Shown here piece by piece: positions 25,195 to 34,012 of a stretch of 64,000 nucleotides of DNA. Location: assembly GCF_030518795.1 (NCBI RefSeq), contig NZ_CP130427.1, positions 3,968,001 through 4,032,000 on the forward strand, read 5' to 3'. A model generated the notes under the pieces. That model searched no databases and was not told the DNA's origin. It worked only from the letters and a program-made list of their open reading frames with translations. The stretch's first letter is position 1; every line of letters starts with the position of its first letter. A program made the translations under genes and the position numbers. The stretch comes from Micromonospora sp. NBRC 110009. GTDB lineage: Bacteria; Actinomycetota; Actinomycetes; Mycobacteriales; Micromonosporaceae.

Positions 25195-25593
25195 ATGCCC
25201 GATGATCCCCTCAGCTCGCATCCACCACTCAGGCGAGCGTCCCGTACGTTCATCACCGCGCTGCTGGTGTTCGGCGTGGTGGTGCCATCCGCCGTCATCC
25301 GTGAGCTGATCGAGGGCGCGATGGGCAGTGGCCCGCTGGCGGATCTCGACTGGATCGCAGTTCCGATGGCGGTCACTGCCTGGCTTGCGCCGCGTGCTTC
25401 CTACCGTCGTCGCGACGCGCTGTGGTGGTTCATTAGCCCGGTCGGCCTCTACATGTTCGTGGTGATCGCTTGGCGGGTAGCCTTCCTGCCCTACCGCGAT
25501 TGGCCGCCTCGACCCGATGAGGCATCTCGGGTCCGCTGGCTGCGCGACCGTCAACAGGCAGGATTGTGGCACCTGTCCGGGGCAGCAAAGTAG
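25195..25593 (+). CDS. Small hypothetical membrane protein
   Basis: A 132-residue protein with about three hydrophobic segments (FITALLVFGVVVPSAVI, IAVPMAVTAWLAP, WWFISPVGLYMFVVIAWRV) and a charged C-terminus. No family is recognised. ATG 25195 is used; a TATCCT box lies only about 8 nt upstream and no ribosome binding site is present, so the message may be leaderless. An in-frame ATG at 25171 is the alternative. It is the first gene of the island. Confidence 0.5.
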   Translation: MPDDPLSSHPPLRRASRTFITALLVFGVVVPSAVIRELIEGAMGSGPLADLDWIAVPMAVTAWLAPRASYRRRDALWWFISPVGLYMFVVIAWRVAFLPYRDWPPRPDEASRVRWLRDRQQAGLWHLSGAAK

Positions 25594-25944
25594 GTGGTGG
25601 CGGCCGAGTGGTTGAAGGCGGATCTCCTCGTCGGGCAGTCGTAGACCGTCCAGCCTCCCCGGACGGGGACAAGGTGGAGCGCCTCCACCGGACGAGTCTC
25701 AATGGCGGTCGTCAAGGGCCGGCGTCGCGACCGAAGGTTTATGGGATCAAACTGCCCGCCCCGCCGACCTGGACACATGGCGGTCTAGCAGCGGAAACGC
25801 CTCCCGACATCTCCCAGCGGTCGCCCGCCGTTTGCCGGCCTCTTGCGGACTGGATGCGGACCGTCGCGCAAGCGCGGTCAGCTCGGGGCGCGCCAAGCAC
25901 CTTCCGCCCTTGCGCCCCACCGGGCGGGCCCGAACAATCTTGCC
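25594..25944. other. Island intergenic stretch, no gene recognised
   Basis: About 350 bases between two small membrane protein genes. Several overlapping frames give low-complexity translations with no recognisable motif. Nothing further can be supported. Confidence 0.35.
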
Positions 25945-26277
25945 GTGCCCGATGGCCTAGGTCCGTTCCTATGCGTCCTGATTCTGCTGGGCGTGTGGTC
26001 CAGCGTGATCAGCGCACTGCTCGGCCGCCTGAACTCGTGGGAGGCGGTACCAGGGGAGTCGCCGTGGCGGTTCTGGGGACCGGGCATTCTGGCGTGGTCA
26101 TGGCCCATTGTCGTGGTCGCATGCTTCCTCCTGGGGTTCATCACCCCTTGGGCCGTCTACCTCCTGGCCCTGGCCCCACTGGCGCTCTTGACCGCAACCG
26201 CACTGACTTTGCTGGAGTTCCGACGCCGACACGCTGAGGACCTTGTGGCGGAGACGCCTCGGCGCTTCAAGGACTGA
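25945..26277 (+). CDS. Small hypothetical membrane protein
   Basis: A 110-residue protein with three predicted membrane helices: residues about 5-22 (GPFLCVLILLGVWSSVI), 45-63 (WPIVVVACFLLGFITPW) and 64-84. The charged tail FRRRHAEDLVAETPRRF would be cytoplasmic. GTG 25945 is chosen because the membrane part begins at once; the longer upstream frame is not protein-like. There is no ribosome binding site, so a leaderless start is possible. Family unknown. Confidence 0.5.
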   Translation: MPDGLGPFLCVLILLGVWSSVISALLGRLNSWEAVPGESPWRFWGPGILAWSWPIVVVACFLLGFITPWAVYLLALAPLALLTATALTLLEFRRRHAEDLVAETPRRFKD

Positions 26278-26526
26278 CACGAGAACCCCCCTCGGCCGAG
26301 GCGATGAACGGCCCACCGTCAGCTTGGAAGGTGCCTGTCGTCTGGTCCGTCAGCTAGGCTGGCGTCCCTGCTGAGCAGCAACGCAACTAGAGGTGGCACG
26401 GCCGGATTGCTCAATCCTGCTACGGCCTGCCGCCCCCGGTTGCCCCCTCTTGACCGCTGTATCGGGCACGCCTCGGGCACGCTTCGCGGGTAGCGCTGGT
26501 GCATCAACTCGGGGATGATCATCGTC

Positions 26527-26910
26527 ATGTCCGAGCAAGATCTGGCCGGAACCTGGCGTCGCATCATCCGAGGGGACAGCAAGTCCTGGGTCGTATTCGC
26601 CCACGGCACGTGCGTCGTACTACCAGACCCCGGACCCAGGGTTGACCTCGCCGCTCAGGCCGTTGACATCCTGCGCGAGTACGGCCCCGTCTACGCCGGC
26701 TCACCTGCTGGAGACTTCGGCACCATCACCCTCGATCCCGGTCCCGGATGGGTGGTCTACGGCCACCACAACGACGTGCTGACCTACGTAGGGCCCGACG
26801 AGATCTCGGACAACAGCGATCTGGCCGTTGGTCTGCACGGACGCAGAAAGCGAGACCAGGACGGCCATGAGCTTGACGTCGTACACGTCGAGGACAAACG
26901 GCCGCGGTGA
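26527..26910 (+). CDS. Conserved hypothetical protein
   Basis: A 127-residue soluble protein. The core WVVFAHGTCVVLPDP, DLAAQAVDILREYGPVYAGS and ITLDPGPGWVVYGHHNDVLT recalls small uncharacterised actinobacterial proteins of about this length. No catalytic motif or membrane segment is visible. ATG 26527 is preferred because GGGG lies about 11 nt upstream; ATG 26515 is also in frame. It stands alone in the island. Confidence 0.6.
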   Translation: MSEQDLAGTWRRIIRGDSKSWVVFAHGTCVVLPDPGPRVDLAAQAVDILREYGPVYAGSPAGDFGTITLDPGPGWVVYGHHNDVLTYVGPDEISDNSDLAVGLHGRRKRDQDGHELDVVHVEDKRPR

Positions 26911-27045
26911 ATCGGGGCCGAGCTTCCGTTGTCAGACGTTGAAGCGGAACTCAGATCGGGCGTGGCTTGGCCTGGGAAGATGGGCTCGGCATGCTGGTCA
27001 CGCTCGGTCTTAGGTTCCTGTCGTTCCTCTTTGGTTGCCGACGTT

Positions 27046-27393
27046 TCACGTTGTCTTGTGCCCCCTGTGTGCTCTAGGAGCGGCTTGTGCGCGCACGTTC
27101 CGCTCCCAAACCTCAACCAGCCCGACGCGAAGCGACGCCTCTGCCAGATATGCCACGAAGGATGCATGCAGGGTGCTACCGATGCCGCTACGCCACCTGC
27201 CGGGGACTACGTGTATCTGATATAGCTGCCCAACTACGTGGGCGTCTATCTCCGATGCAAGCGGTGGCCCCATAGCGGCGATCCCCACCACCTTGCCATC
27301 AGCCACTGCGCACAACACCCGCTTGTCCGCCGATCTGAACCGCACCAAGGCCAACACCAGATCACGAAGACCAGGTAGCCAACGACTCAGCTG
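27046..27393 (-). pseudogene. GNAT acetyltransferase fragment
   Basis: The reverse strand encodes the middle of a GNAT fold: KRVLCAVADGKVVGIAAMG (strands 3-4), QLYQIHVVPGRWRSGIGSTL (the acetyl-CoA-binding loop with an RxxGxG-like motif) and LVEVWERNVRAQA. In intact proteins the last segment continues into a FY--GW motif, but here the frame runs into an unrelated tail and stops. The N-terminal helices are also replaced by sequence without GNAT character and overlap the next gene. It is a two-sided remnant. Confidence 0.6.
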
Positions 27394-28057
27394 ACCACCC
27401 GAGCGCTTCGGCCTGATCCCCTGACGACGGCCGTTGCCCGTCCCGCGCCATCTGGCGGCCCCGCTCGATGCCGTCGCGCACGCCCGGCTGCGAGTCGATA
27501 ACGCGGCGCACCACGTCACCGATGAGATCGCTGCGGCCGCAGCTCGCCAACCACTCGATGATCGAGCTTCCGCCTACCCCCAGCGTGATGCTCGGAGCGG
27601 CCACCATGAAATCCGGTTGTGCAGTTTCTTCCAGCCATGGCAGCACACTGTTCTGAACGGTTTCGCTGACAGCGGACAACTTGTGGGGACGGTTGTCCGG
27701 TTCTAGAAGATCAATAACCCCGTCTTCGTACGACCCGTAGACGTAGCCGTTAGCCCGCCCAGCTACGTAGCCGAGCGGATGGCCGACCAGCCAATCGGTA
27801 TCGCGAAGCACGACAGCCGGATGCGCCTGCCGCCAACGCAGCAACCCGTGGTCACGCACAACCAACTGCAAGCTAATCAGCAGCTGCTTGCCAGCCCTGT
27901 TACGCGTCGAACCTTGAAGGAACACCTGCTCAACCCGCCCCGCCACGCTGCGCTCCAACGCCGTAGTCGAGGCCACCCACCGAAATCCGCACGGCGCCAG
28001 CCGATCCCCGAGCCACGACCCGGCCGCCCGAACAACGTCACCAGGGCGTGTTGCCAT
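27362..28057 (-). CDS. Hypothetical protein
   Basis: A protein of about 231 residues, not recognised. The N-terminal part has MATRPGDVVRAAGSWLGDRL and PCGFRWVASTTALERSVAGR, a pattern seen in proteins of the DUF4304 kind that measure or bind unknown ligands, but I cannot confirm this. It has no signal peptide or membrane helix. ATG at 28057 is the chosen start; GTG at 28081 would add eight residues. Its 3' end overlaps the GNAT remnant by about 30 nt. Confidence 0.5.
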   Translation of the reverse strand: MATRPGDVVRAAGSWLGDRLAPCGFRWVASTTALERSVAGRVEQVFLQGSTRNRAGKQLLISLQLVVRDHGLLRWRQAHPAVVLRDTDWLVGHPLGYVAGRANGYVYGSYEDGVIDLLEPDNRPHKLSAVSETVQNSVLPWLEETAQPDFMVAAPSITLGVGGSSIIEWLASCGRSDLIGDVVRRVIDSQPGVRDGIERGRQMARDGQRPSSGDQAEALGWSAESLATWSS

Positions 28058-28278
28058 GTCGAGAGTCAGCGCTGGCTTCACTCCACCATCCTGCCAAGAA
28101 CCATGACCTGCGCCGTAGTCTGGAACGAAGGGCGACTGCCCTACGACAGGCCGGAACCCGGCCAGCATCGGCACTGTTCGATCACGATCTGGCGTCAAGG
28201 GTCCTGCGACGCCGTTTCGTCAACCATCACGCGAGACCAGGCACCCTGTCGTACTCCGCTTGACGCTTCTATGGCTCG

Positions 28279-29331
28279 TCAAGTCCTCCTGGCGGTTTCC
28301 ATGAGGCGGAACATGTGTCGGGCGGTGTAGCGCTTGAGGCAGCGGCGGATTTCGGCGTCGGATTTCTGTTGGGCGCGTCGGCGGGTGAGGTAGTGCTGGG
28401 TGGGTTCGTGGCCGTGGATCATGCGCCAGTTGACGATGGTGTGTAGGGCTCGGTTGAGCTGGCGGTCGCCGAAGCGGTTGAGCCGGTGGCGGGTGATGCG
28501 GCCGGAGGATGCCTGCAGTGGGCTGACGCCGGCGAGGGCGGCGAAGGCGGCCTCGGAGCGGCATCGGCCGGGGTGGGACCAGGCGGTGATGAGGTGTGCG
28601 GCGCTGACCGGGCCGACGCCGGGTTCGGCCAGCAACGCGGGCATGACGATGTCGACCAGGTGGTGGAGTTGGCGTTCGTTGGCGCGGATCTCTTTGTCCA
28701 GCTGACGAATGCGTTGGGCCAGGCTGCGTAGGGTCTGCCGCAGGACCCGCTCGGCGGGGGTGTGGCGGGCGTGGACCCGCAGCAGGGCGCAGGCGGCTGT
28801 CTGCCGCGGCGTTGACTGTCGGCGTAGCGGCTCGCGCAGCTGGTCGGGTGCGGTCAACAGCAGTGCCTTGAACACGTTGATCGCGGCGGTGCGGGTCGCG
28901 TTGGCGTGCTCGCGGGCCACGAGCAGGATGCGTAACGCTTCCCGGTCGCCGTCGCTACGCGGCTGAGCGTGATGTCCCGCGGCCAGGGCGGTGCGGGCGG
29001 CCAGACGGGCATCGGACGGATCAGACTTGCCACCTGGTCGACGCCCCACGCGTTGCGGGCGACCGGCTTCGACGACCTGCTGTCCTGCGGCCAGCAGCGC
29101 CCGCAGCAGGCCGGCTCCGTGCGAGCGGCAGCCTTCCACCGCCCAGGTCAACCGGGGGCCAGGCGCCTGCTGGACGGCCCAGGCGATCACCTTGCTATAG
29201 CCGTCCGGGCTCGCCTCGACGGTGACGGTCGCGATCTCCCGGCCAGCACCGTCGAGCAGGCATGCGGTGTGCGTGTCGGTGTGGGTGTCCACGCCGATGA
29301 CGGCGTCGACCGATTCTGCAAGCATGGGCAT
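28279..29331 (-). CDS. IS110-family transposase
   Basis: A 350-residue RNA-guided recombinase of the IS110 family. The N-terminal RuvC-like domain has the acidic set in AVIGVDTHTDTHTA (about residues 11-24), LTWAVEGC (about 63) and KSDPSDARLAA (about 103-113). The C-terminal Transposase_20 part contains LLAEPGVGPVSAAHLI (about 229-244) and the region FAALAGVSPLQASSGR, in which a serine acts as nucleophile in the family. The gene looks intact. The start ATG at 29331 is 10 nt after AAGGAG. Confidence 0.88.
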   Translation of the reverse strand: MPMLAESVDAVIGVDTHTDTHTACLLDGAGREIATVTVEASPDGYSKVIAWAVQQAPGPRLTWAVEGCRSHGAGLLRALLAAGQQVVEAGRPQRVGRRPGGKSDPSDARLAARTALAAGHHAQPRSDGDREALRILLVAREHANATRTAAINVFKALLLTAPDQLREPLRRQSTPRQTAACALLRVHARHTPAERVLRQTLRSLAQRIRQLDKEIRANERQLHHLVDIVMPALLAEPGVGPVSAAHLITAWSHPGRCRSEAAFAALAGVSPLQASSGRITRHRLNRFGDRQLNRALHTIVNWRMIHGHEPTQHYLTRRRAQQKSDAEIRRCLKRYTARHMFRLMETARRT

Positions 29332-29629
29332 TACACCGTTGCTCCTTCCCAGGGGCGGTGGTTGACGTTGGCACCGGCCTGGGTGGAGACACCTACGGCA
29401 CATCTGTGATGAGCCACGCCGCATGGCGGGCAAGCTTCTGATCAGGCCAGACGGTGAGCCACGCCGGTGCCGGCGGTCAGAGACGACAGGTCAAGCGCAG
29501 GGCACGTCCGTAGACGGCCAGATGCGTTAGGAGTCAGCCCCGACCACCGGCACCGATCCTGGCAGCAGCCCACCCAGGACCACCACCGCGAGCCTCACAG
29601 ATCCGTTACACGGTGACTCCAGTTGACGG
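29332..29629 (-). ncRNA. Candidate IS110 bridge/seek RNA region (left end)
   Basis: About 300 non-coding bases lie upstream of the transposase within the element. In IS110 elements of the IS621 type the bridge RNA is encoded in this position. The stretch contains related halves GATGAGCCACGCCGCATGGC and GGTGAGCCACGCCGG that could form similar stem-loops. No structure was computed, so the RNA and its ends are inferred from position only. Confidence 0.35.
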
Positions 29630-29754
29630 GTTACACGGGCCTTGAGCATGCCGGACACGGACCGTAACGCCGGCCGCCCACGACACTGGTGGCCAGGCAT
29701 CCGTTTCTGCCGATGTCAGTGCGTTCGATCATGCCGATGAGCATGCGCCCTGAA

Positions 29755-30390
29755 CTATTGGAGGAACGCCAGGTCGTCGAAGCCCATGTCGCGCATCTTC
29801 TCGCCGGAGAAGACAACCATGATCTCGTCGCCGGGGATGAGGACGTGCTGCATCTCCGGTGGCTGTGCGCTGGCAGCGACAAACCACACTGGTCCCGCGT
29901 GGAAGTCGATACGGAGTGCCGTCGGCAGGTCCACAGCGTGCGCAGGCCCGACGATGCTGCCATCGGCCCGCCGGCTCGGCCCCAGTTCCAGCCGCTCCCA
30001 ATGGAAGGCGGTACCGCAGATCAGCGACCCGAGGTGTTGAGCCCAGGGACTCGCGGGATCGGGGTCCGGGCCGACCCGCTTCGGGCCGCCTTCACCCAGG
30101 ACAAGGTGGTCCTCGATAGGGTCGTGGAAGACCTCGACGCCGTAGGGGTCGAAGGTAGCGGTCCAGGTCACCGTCACGGGTCCCAGGTCGGTGGTGAGCT
30201 GAACGCCCATGACAGCGTGATGCCAGTCGCCGTAGTCCCATCGCGTCGGTTCAGGGCCGAAGTTATGGACATCCCAGTAGTCGACTGCCGTAAGCCGCCG
30301 GCCTCGAAGGTCGCTCAGCTTCGCCTCGAACCGTGTTCGCGGACCATCGACCCCGTACGCCAATTCCACGTCATCATGCTCCCCGGTCAT
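29755..30390 (-). CDS. Conserved hypothetical protein
   Basis: A 211-residue soluble protein beginning MTGEHDDVELAYGVDGPRTR. A Trp/Tyr/His-rich core (VDYWDVHNFGPEPTRWDYGD, then WHHAVMGVQLTTD and VTVTWTATFDPYGVEVF) resembles uncharacterised actinobacterial proteins. No enzymatic motif can be named. The ATG at 30390 is chosen since the upstream frame extension is basic and low-complexity. It diverges from the HAD-like gene by about 140 nt. Confidence 0.6.
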   Translation of the reverse strand: MTGEHDDVELAYGVDGPRTRFEAKLSDLRGRRLTAVDYWDVHNFGPEPTRWDYGDWHHAVMGVQLTTDLGPVTVTWTATFDPYGVEVFHDPIEDHLVLGEGGPKRVGPDPDPASPWAQHLGSLICGTAFHWERLELGPSRRADGSIVGPAHAVDLPTALRIDFHAGPVWFVAASAQPPEMQHVLIPGDEIMVVFSGEKMRDMGFDDLAFLQ

Positions 30391-30532
30391 GCACCCAGGC
30401 GTACGCTGTTTGCCGCCGATCGGACGCCACGCTCCGTGATGAGGTGCGCCGGGGTCGGACGCTCGGTCGTAGTCGAAAGAGCGCGCGTGCCTGGCCCAGC
30501 CCGGATCGGCCCCGCGATACGGTTCGCGCGTG

Positions 30533-31057
30533 ATGCCCGGCTTTGCCAACCGCCCCTTGGTCTTCCTCGATGTAGACGGACCGCTGATCCCGTTCAAAGC
30601 CCGGCCCGTTGGCCGCATGCGTTCCTTAGGCGGTGCCGTCACGCAGCCGCTGGACGGCACTGGCAACCCTCTACTCGATCGGCTCGACCCAGATGACGGG
30701 CGCAGACTGTTGGCCCTGGGATGCCAGCTGGTCTGGGCAACGACGTGGATGGCGGAGGCGAACGAGGTCGTCTCACCACGGCTCGGGCTTCCGGACCTGC
30801 CCGTCGTCGAATGGCCGGACGGCGACGAAAATCCGGAGCACGGTCTGCACTGGAAGACCGCGTTCCTGACCCAGTGGGCAGCCGGACGCCCGTTCGTCTG
30901 GCTTGACGACGAGACAACTGATGCTGACCCGCGATGGGTCGCGGCTCATCACCCGGCGCGGGCGTTGCTGCACCGTGTCGACCCATACGCGGGCCTGACC
31001 GAAGCGGATTTCGAAGCGATCCGTCAATGGCTCCCGCAGGGTGAGGGCGCCGCTTGA
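30533..31057 (+). CDS. HAD-like hydrolase domain protein
   Basis: A 174-residue small protein of the HAD superfamily type seen in actinobacteria. Motif I is VFLDVDGPLIP (about residues 10-20) with DxDG, motif II is the threonine in LVWATTWM (about 67-74), and the acidic motif IV is FVWLDDETTD (about 120-129). It may be a phosphatase, but these proteins are uncharacterised. ATG 30533 or GTG 30530 can start it; GATACG sits about 15 nt upstream and there is no ribosome binding site. Confidence 0.75.
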   Translation: MPGFANRPLVFLDVDGPLIPFKARPVGRMRSLGGAVTQPLDGTGNPLLDRLDPDDGRRLLALGCQLVWATTWMAEANEVVSPRLGLPDLPVVEWPDGDENPEHGLHWKTAFLTQWAAGRPFVWLDDETTDADPRWVAAHHPARALLHRVDPYAGLTEADFEAIRQWLPQGEGAA

Positions 31058-31323
31058 TCGCCTGCACGCTCATGCCGCTGAGTGTGCGCGGATCTGCCGA
31101 GATGAGCGCGCCTGGTCTTGGAGGCCAAAGGGCAGGTCCCGTCGGCATGACGACGGCAATTCCGCGCGCATACTCGATGCGGCCATACGTGGATCGGATG
31201 CTCGTTGCCCGCGTCTCGGCGCGCGGTCGGCGGCTAGGGCGAGGGCGTGGGCGTGGCGAGTGCGGCAACCGGGTGCGGATGGCCGGAACACAGGCGACCG
31301 GTGGCGAGTGCAAGCATTCCGGG

Positions 31324-32142
31324 CTATGGGAAGAGAACGAACGCGGGGTCGCAGGCCAGGGCAATGAGCTGCTCCACGGTCAGCGGTGGTTCCGTCATCG
31401 TGGGCCGGCTGTTGTCGGACTCGGGTGCGTTGTGCGCCCCGGCCAGGATCGTGGTGTGTCCACTGTAGACCATAACGGTGCGGCCCCAGACCCCGGCGGA
31501 GTCGGGACCGAAGTCCATGATCTGGATGCGTTCGCCGTGCGGGCCGGTGCGGCACTCGCCCTTGGCGTCAGGCCCGTTGCACCGGCTGGTCCAGGTATCG
31601 GTGCTGATGGTCTCGTGGGTGGCCTGGAACAGCAGCAGTCCGGTGCCGGCGGCCGTGGTCACCAGCGCGGTGGCCGCAAACCCCTCGCCCTCGAACATGC
31701 CCGGCCCGGCTACCAGGTAGGGCGTGCCGCGGGCGGGATTGTCGGCGAAGGTGGCGCCGGGCATAGCCGCCGGCACCGCGGTGCGCAGGTAGCACGACAT
31801 CCGGTTGGCGAGTTGATTCGACCCATTCACTTGGGCCGGCGCGGGCGCGTTCTCGGTCGGGACGATCGCCGCCGCCGATGGGATGCTCGCGCAGACCGTC
31901 GGATCGTAGGTCCACGTGGGCGAACCGGGCTGGCTCGCGGTGCTGCCAAAGAGGCCTCCCGCCACATGCCCCCCGACCGCCACCACGCCGGCCAGGGCTA
32001 CGACTCCGCCGGCATAGGCCAACCGGTGCATGGCCCGCGACCGCCGGCCGGCTCGCACTACTTGGTCCGACCGCAGCCGCACAGGTGGTTCGTCGATGGT
32101 CACGTGCACCCGCAGCGCGTCCTGGATCGCCTGCTCGTTCAT
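31324..32142 (-). CDS. Membrane-anchored protein paired with a (frameshifted) sigma factor
   Basis: A 272-residue protein with a cytoplasmic N-terminus of about 40 residues (MNEQAIQDALRVHVTIDEPP), one membrane helix (about 41-63) and an extracytoplasmic domain with CYLRTAVPAAMPGA and AATALVTTAAGTGLLLF. It overlaps the sigma gene stop by 3 nt. The layout repeats that of the sigma factor/membrane protein pair at 22405-24356, so the role is probably regulation of the sigma factor. With the sigma gene broken, it may no longer have a partner. Confidence 0.65.
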   Translation of the reverse strand: MNEQAIQDALRVHVTIDEPPVRLRSDQVVRAGRRSRAMHRLAYAGGVVALAGVVAVGGHVAGGLFGSTASQPGSPTWTYDPTVCASIPSAAAIVPTENAPAPAQVNGSNQLANRMSCYLRTAVPAAMPGATFADNPARGTPYLVAGPGMFEGEGFAATALVTTAAGTGLLLFQATHETISTDTWTSRCNGPDAKGECRTGPHGERIQIMDFGPDSAGVWGRTVMVYSGHTTILAGAHNAPESDNSRPTMTEPPLTVEQLIALACDPAFVLFP

Positions 32143-32649
32143 GCTCTCGTCCTTCCATTCATCTCGATGTCCGACTCCAGGTACTTCTTCAGCGTCTCCA
32201 AACCCCGGGCGGTCTGGCTCTTGACCGTGCCCTCCGCCATGCCGAGCAGGTCAGCCACCTCCACCACCGACAAGTCGGCCAGATGCCGCAGCACCACAGC
32301 TGCCCGTTGTCGCGGCGGAAGCTGGGCCAACACGTGGCTCAGGTCCAGCCGCAGCGCAGGATCGCCAGGCCCAGGCGCGGGCTCGTCCCGAACCTGGGGC
32401 ACCACCGACTCGCGTCGATGCCGGCGTCGGTGCGACAGGAACGTGTTGACCAGCACCCGCCGGGCATACGCGTCGGCCGTCTCCAGCCGGACATGCCCCC
32501 ACCGTCGATAGACAGCAACGAACGCGCTCTGGGTCAGGTCCTCCGCTGTGTGCCCAGTCGCCGCACAGCGCGTAGGCCAGGCGACGCAGGGCGACCACCC
32601 GACTGCCGAAGAACCCGACGAAATCCGCTTCTCGTTGTTCGCGATTCAC
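32139..32649 (-). pseudogene. SigE-family sigma factor with a +1 frameshift
   Basis: The gene starts at GTG 32649 after GGGAGG and reads NREQREADFVGFFGSRVVAL, then LRRLAYALCGDW, the region 2 start. There the frame breaks. In the next frame the protein continues TAEDLTQSAFVAVYRRWGHV and on to region 4 (LPPRQRAAVVLRHLADLSVV, GMAEGTVKSQTARGL). One extra G in the GGG at 32553-32555 explains it: GACTGGGCAC instead of GACTGGCAC. The total length is 3n+1. Either a recent inactivating mutation or a sequencing error. Confidence 0.8.
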
Positions 32650-33092
32650 ATCGCCTCCCTCGTGGCTACCCCATCTACCGCTAGACCCAATGCCGGGTTC
32701 AGCCGACTCCAGACGTTTCTTGCGCCCACTGATAGGCCTCGCCGCGCACCTGTGCCATACACGCCGACGATGGCCCGCGGGACATTGGGCGAACGGGACA
32801 CCACCGACCGTACGGGCGCGTCGCCAGCGCACCCGGCCGGACGGCGGCACCGGCAATCGTCAGTGACGATATGAGGGGCGCCCGGCGGCCAGCATCGAGG
32901 TTGATGGCCTGATGATGTCGGTAGCCGGCGCCCCCGACGAGAGATCTTGCCACCCAAGATCGAGCTACCGGATCTGCCGCAGACCGCGCGCCCGGTCAGC
33001 GTCCGCTCGTAGCCGATGTGAGGGCGTTGCCAGACTGCGGGCTCGAACGTCGTCCTGTAAGCCGCTGAAGCCGAGGAACGGCTGTAAGCACG
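32650..33092. other. Island intergenic stretch, no gene recognised
   Basis: About 440 bases upstream of the sigma factor pair and beyond the end of the methyltransferase gene. Frames on either strand are short or arginine-rich without motifs. The sigma operon's promoter should be in the first 100 bases. A GGCGCC-rich stretch near 32875-32935 could be a relic of an insertion but is not identifiable. Confidence 0.35.
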
Positions 33093-33836
33093 TCAGCGAC
33101 CGAGTACGAGATACGCAAGACCGAGAACGCCGCGGTAGACGTCGACGTACTGGCTCAGCTGGGCATCGAGTTCGTCACGGACCTCGGTCGCCCGGGGGTC
33201 ATCGGCATGCTCCAGCAACCACTCCTGCCGGCCCGCACGCCACGTGGCCTCAAAGTCGTCCCATTCCCTTTGGTCGGCGGTGCTGAAGTGCAAGACTCGC
33301 CAGCCCAGCGCTCGTGCCTGCTCGATGAGGTCTGCCAGAGGCATGGTCTCGTCGCCGAAGATCTCCGTGGCCTCGATGGTGGGCGGACGCTCCCAGTACC
33401 CATCACCGAACAAGAGGCGCCCGCCTGGAGGTACCAGTTCGGCGAGTGCCTTGAGGGCCGCTGCCGTCCCGCCGAAGGCGTGCGAGGCGCCGATGCACAG
33501 GACCCGCTCGGCTGGCTCGCGCCAGGCCGCCGCATCGTGTTTCACGAAGGTCACCTGCGTGTCCAGTGACCGGTCAGCGGCAAGCACGCGGCCGCGTGCC
33601 AGTGCTGCGTCGTCGGTGTCGACACCGATGCCTGTCGTCGAGAGTGCGCCGGATGTGCCGTTGGTGGCAACCGCTCGTAGGAGTAGCTCGCCCCACCCGC
33701 ATCCGAGGTCCAGTACGCGAGCACCAGCGGGGATGTCGAGCCGGTGGAGGAGTAGGGCGGCGTGGTCCTCCGACAATGGTGTATTCCAGCGCATACGTAT
33801 GTGACGTAGGGCGCTGAGTTCATCGGTTGGCGCCAT
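33093..33836 (-). CDS. Class I SAM-dependent methyltransferase
   Basis: A 247-residue Rossmann-fold methyltransferase. The SAM-binding motif I is ARVLDLGCGWGELLLRAVAT (about residues 36-55), motif II is GIGVDTDDAALARGR (about 66-80), followed by VTFVKHDAAAW and the GGRLLFGDGYW strand. The substrate is unknown. ATG at 33836 is the natural start because the upstream extension has no domain character. Confidence 0.82.
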   Translation of the reverse strand: MAPTDELSALRHIRMRWNTPLSEDHAALLLHRLDIPAGARVLDLGCGWGELLLRAVATNGTSGALSTTGIGVDTDDAALARGRVLAADRSLDTQVTFVKHDAAAWREPAERVLCIGASHAFGGTAAALKALAELVPPGGRLLFGDGYWERPPTIEATEIFGDETMPLADLIEQARALGWRVLHFSTADQREWDDFEATWRAGRQEWLLEHADDPRATEVRDELDAQLSQYVDVYRGVLGLAYLVLGR

Positions 33837-34012
33837 CGACCGAGAGTGCCAAGTCTTGACCCACCGCGCATCGGGTTTTCGTTGGTATGGCGGTCCCGGC
33901 ACACTCAACTGCCGCTGATCGGGCGTTCGTCCGCCAGGCGACGACGTCCGGCTCTGCCGATTGTGCCGGAGTGGTGGAGAAGGGAGGGAAGCGACCGTGG
34001 CGGTCTCGCCGG

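Larger units (their letters stand above)
28253..29629 (-). mobile_element. IS110-family insertion sequence
   Basis: The transposase lies at 28279-29331. The boundaries are inferred from a 13-base near-repeat just outside the gene on both sides: ACTCCGCTTGACG at 28253-28265 and ACTCCAGTTGACG at 29617-29629. IS110 elements lack long inverted repeats and recombine through short core sequences chosen by a bridge (seek) RNA, so a short flanking repeat is what one expects. The ends could be off by some tens of bases. Confidence 0.55.

Noticed and set aside
29689..30696. A 335-residue forward frame in the island
   Set aside because: It is antisense to the hypothetical gene at 29755-30390, which has a more protein-like composition with conserved aromatic motifs.
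31054..32511. A 485-residue forward frame
   Set aside because: It is antisense to the sigma factor/membrane protein pair, which has clear family motifs. Its translation is low in recognisable structure.
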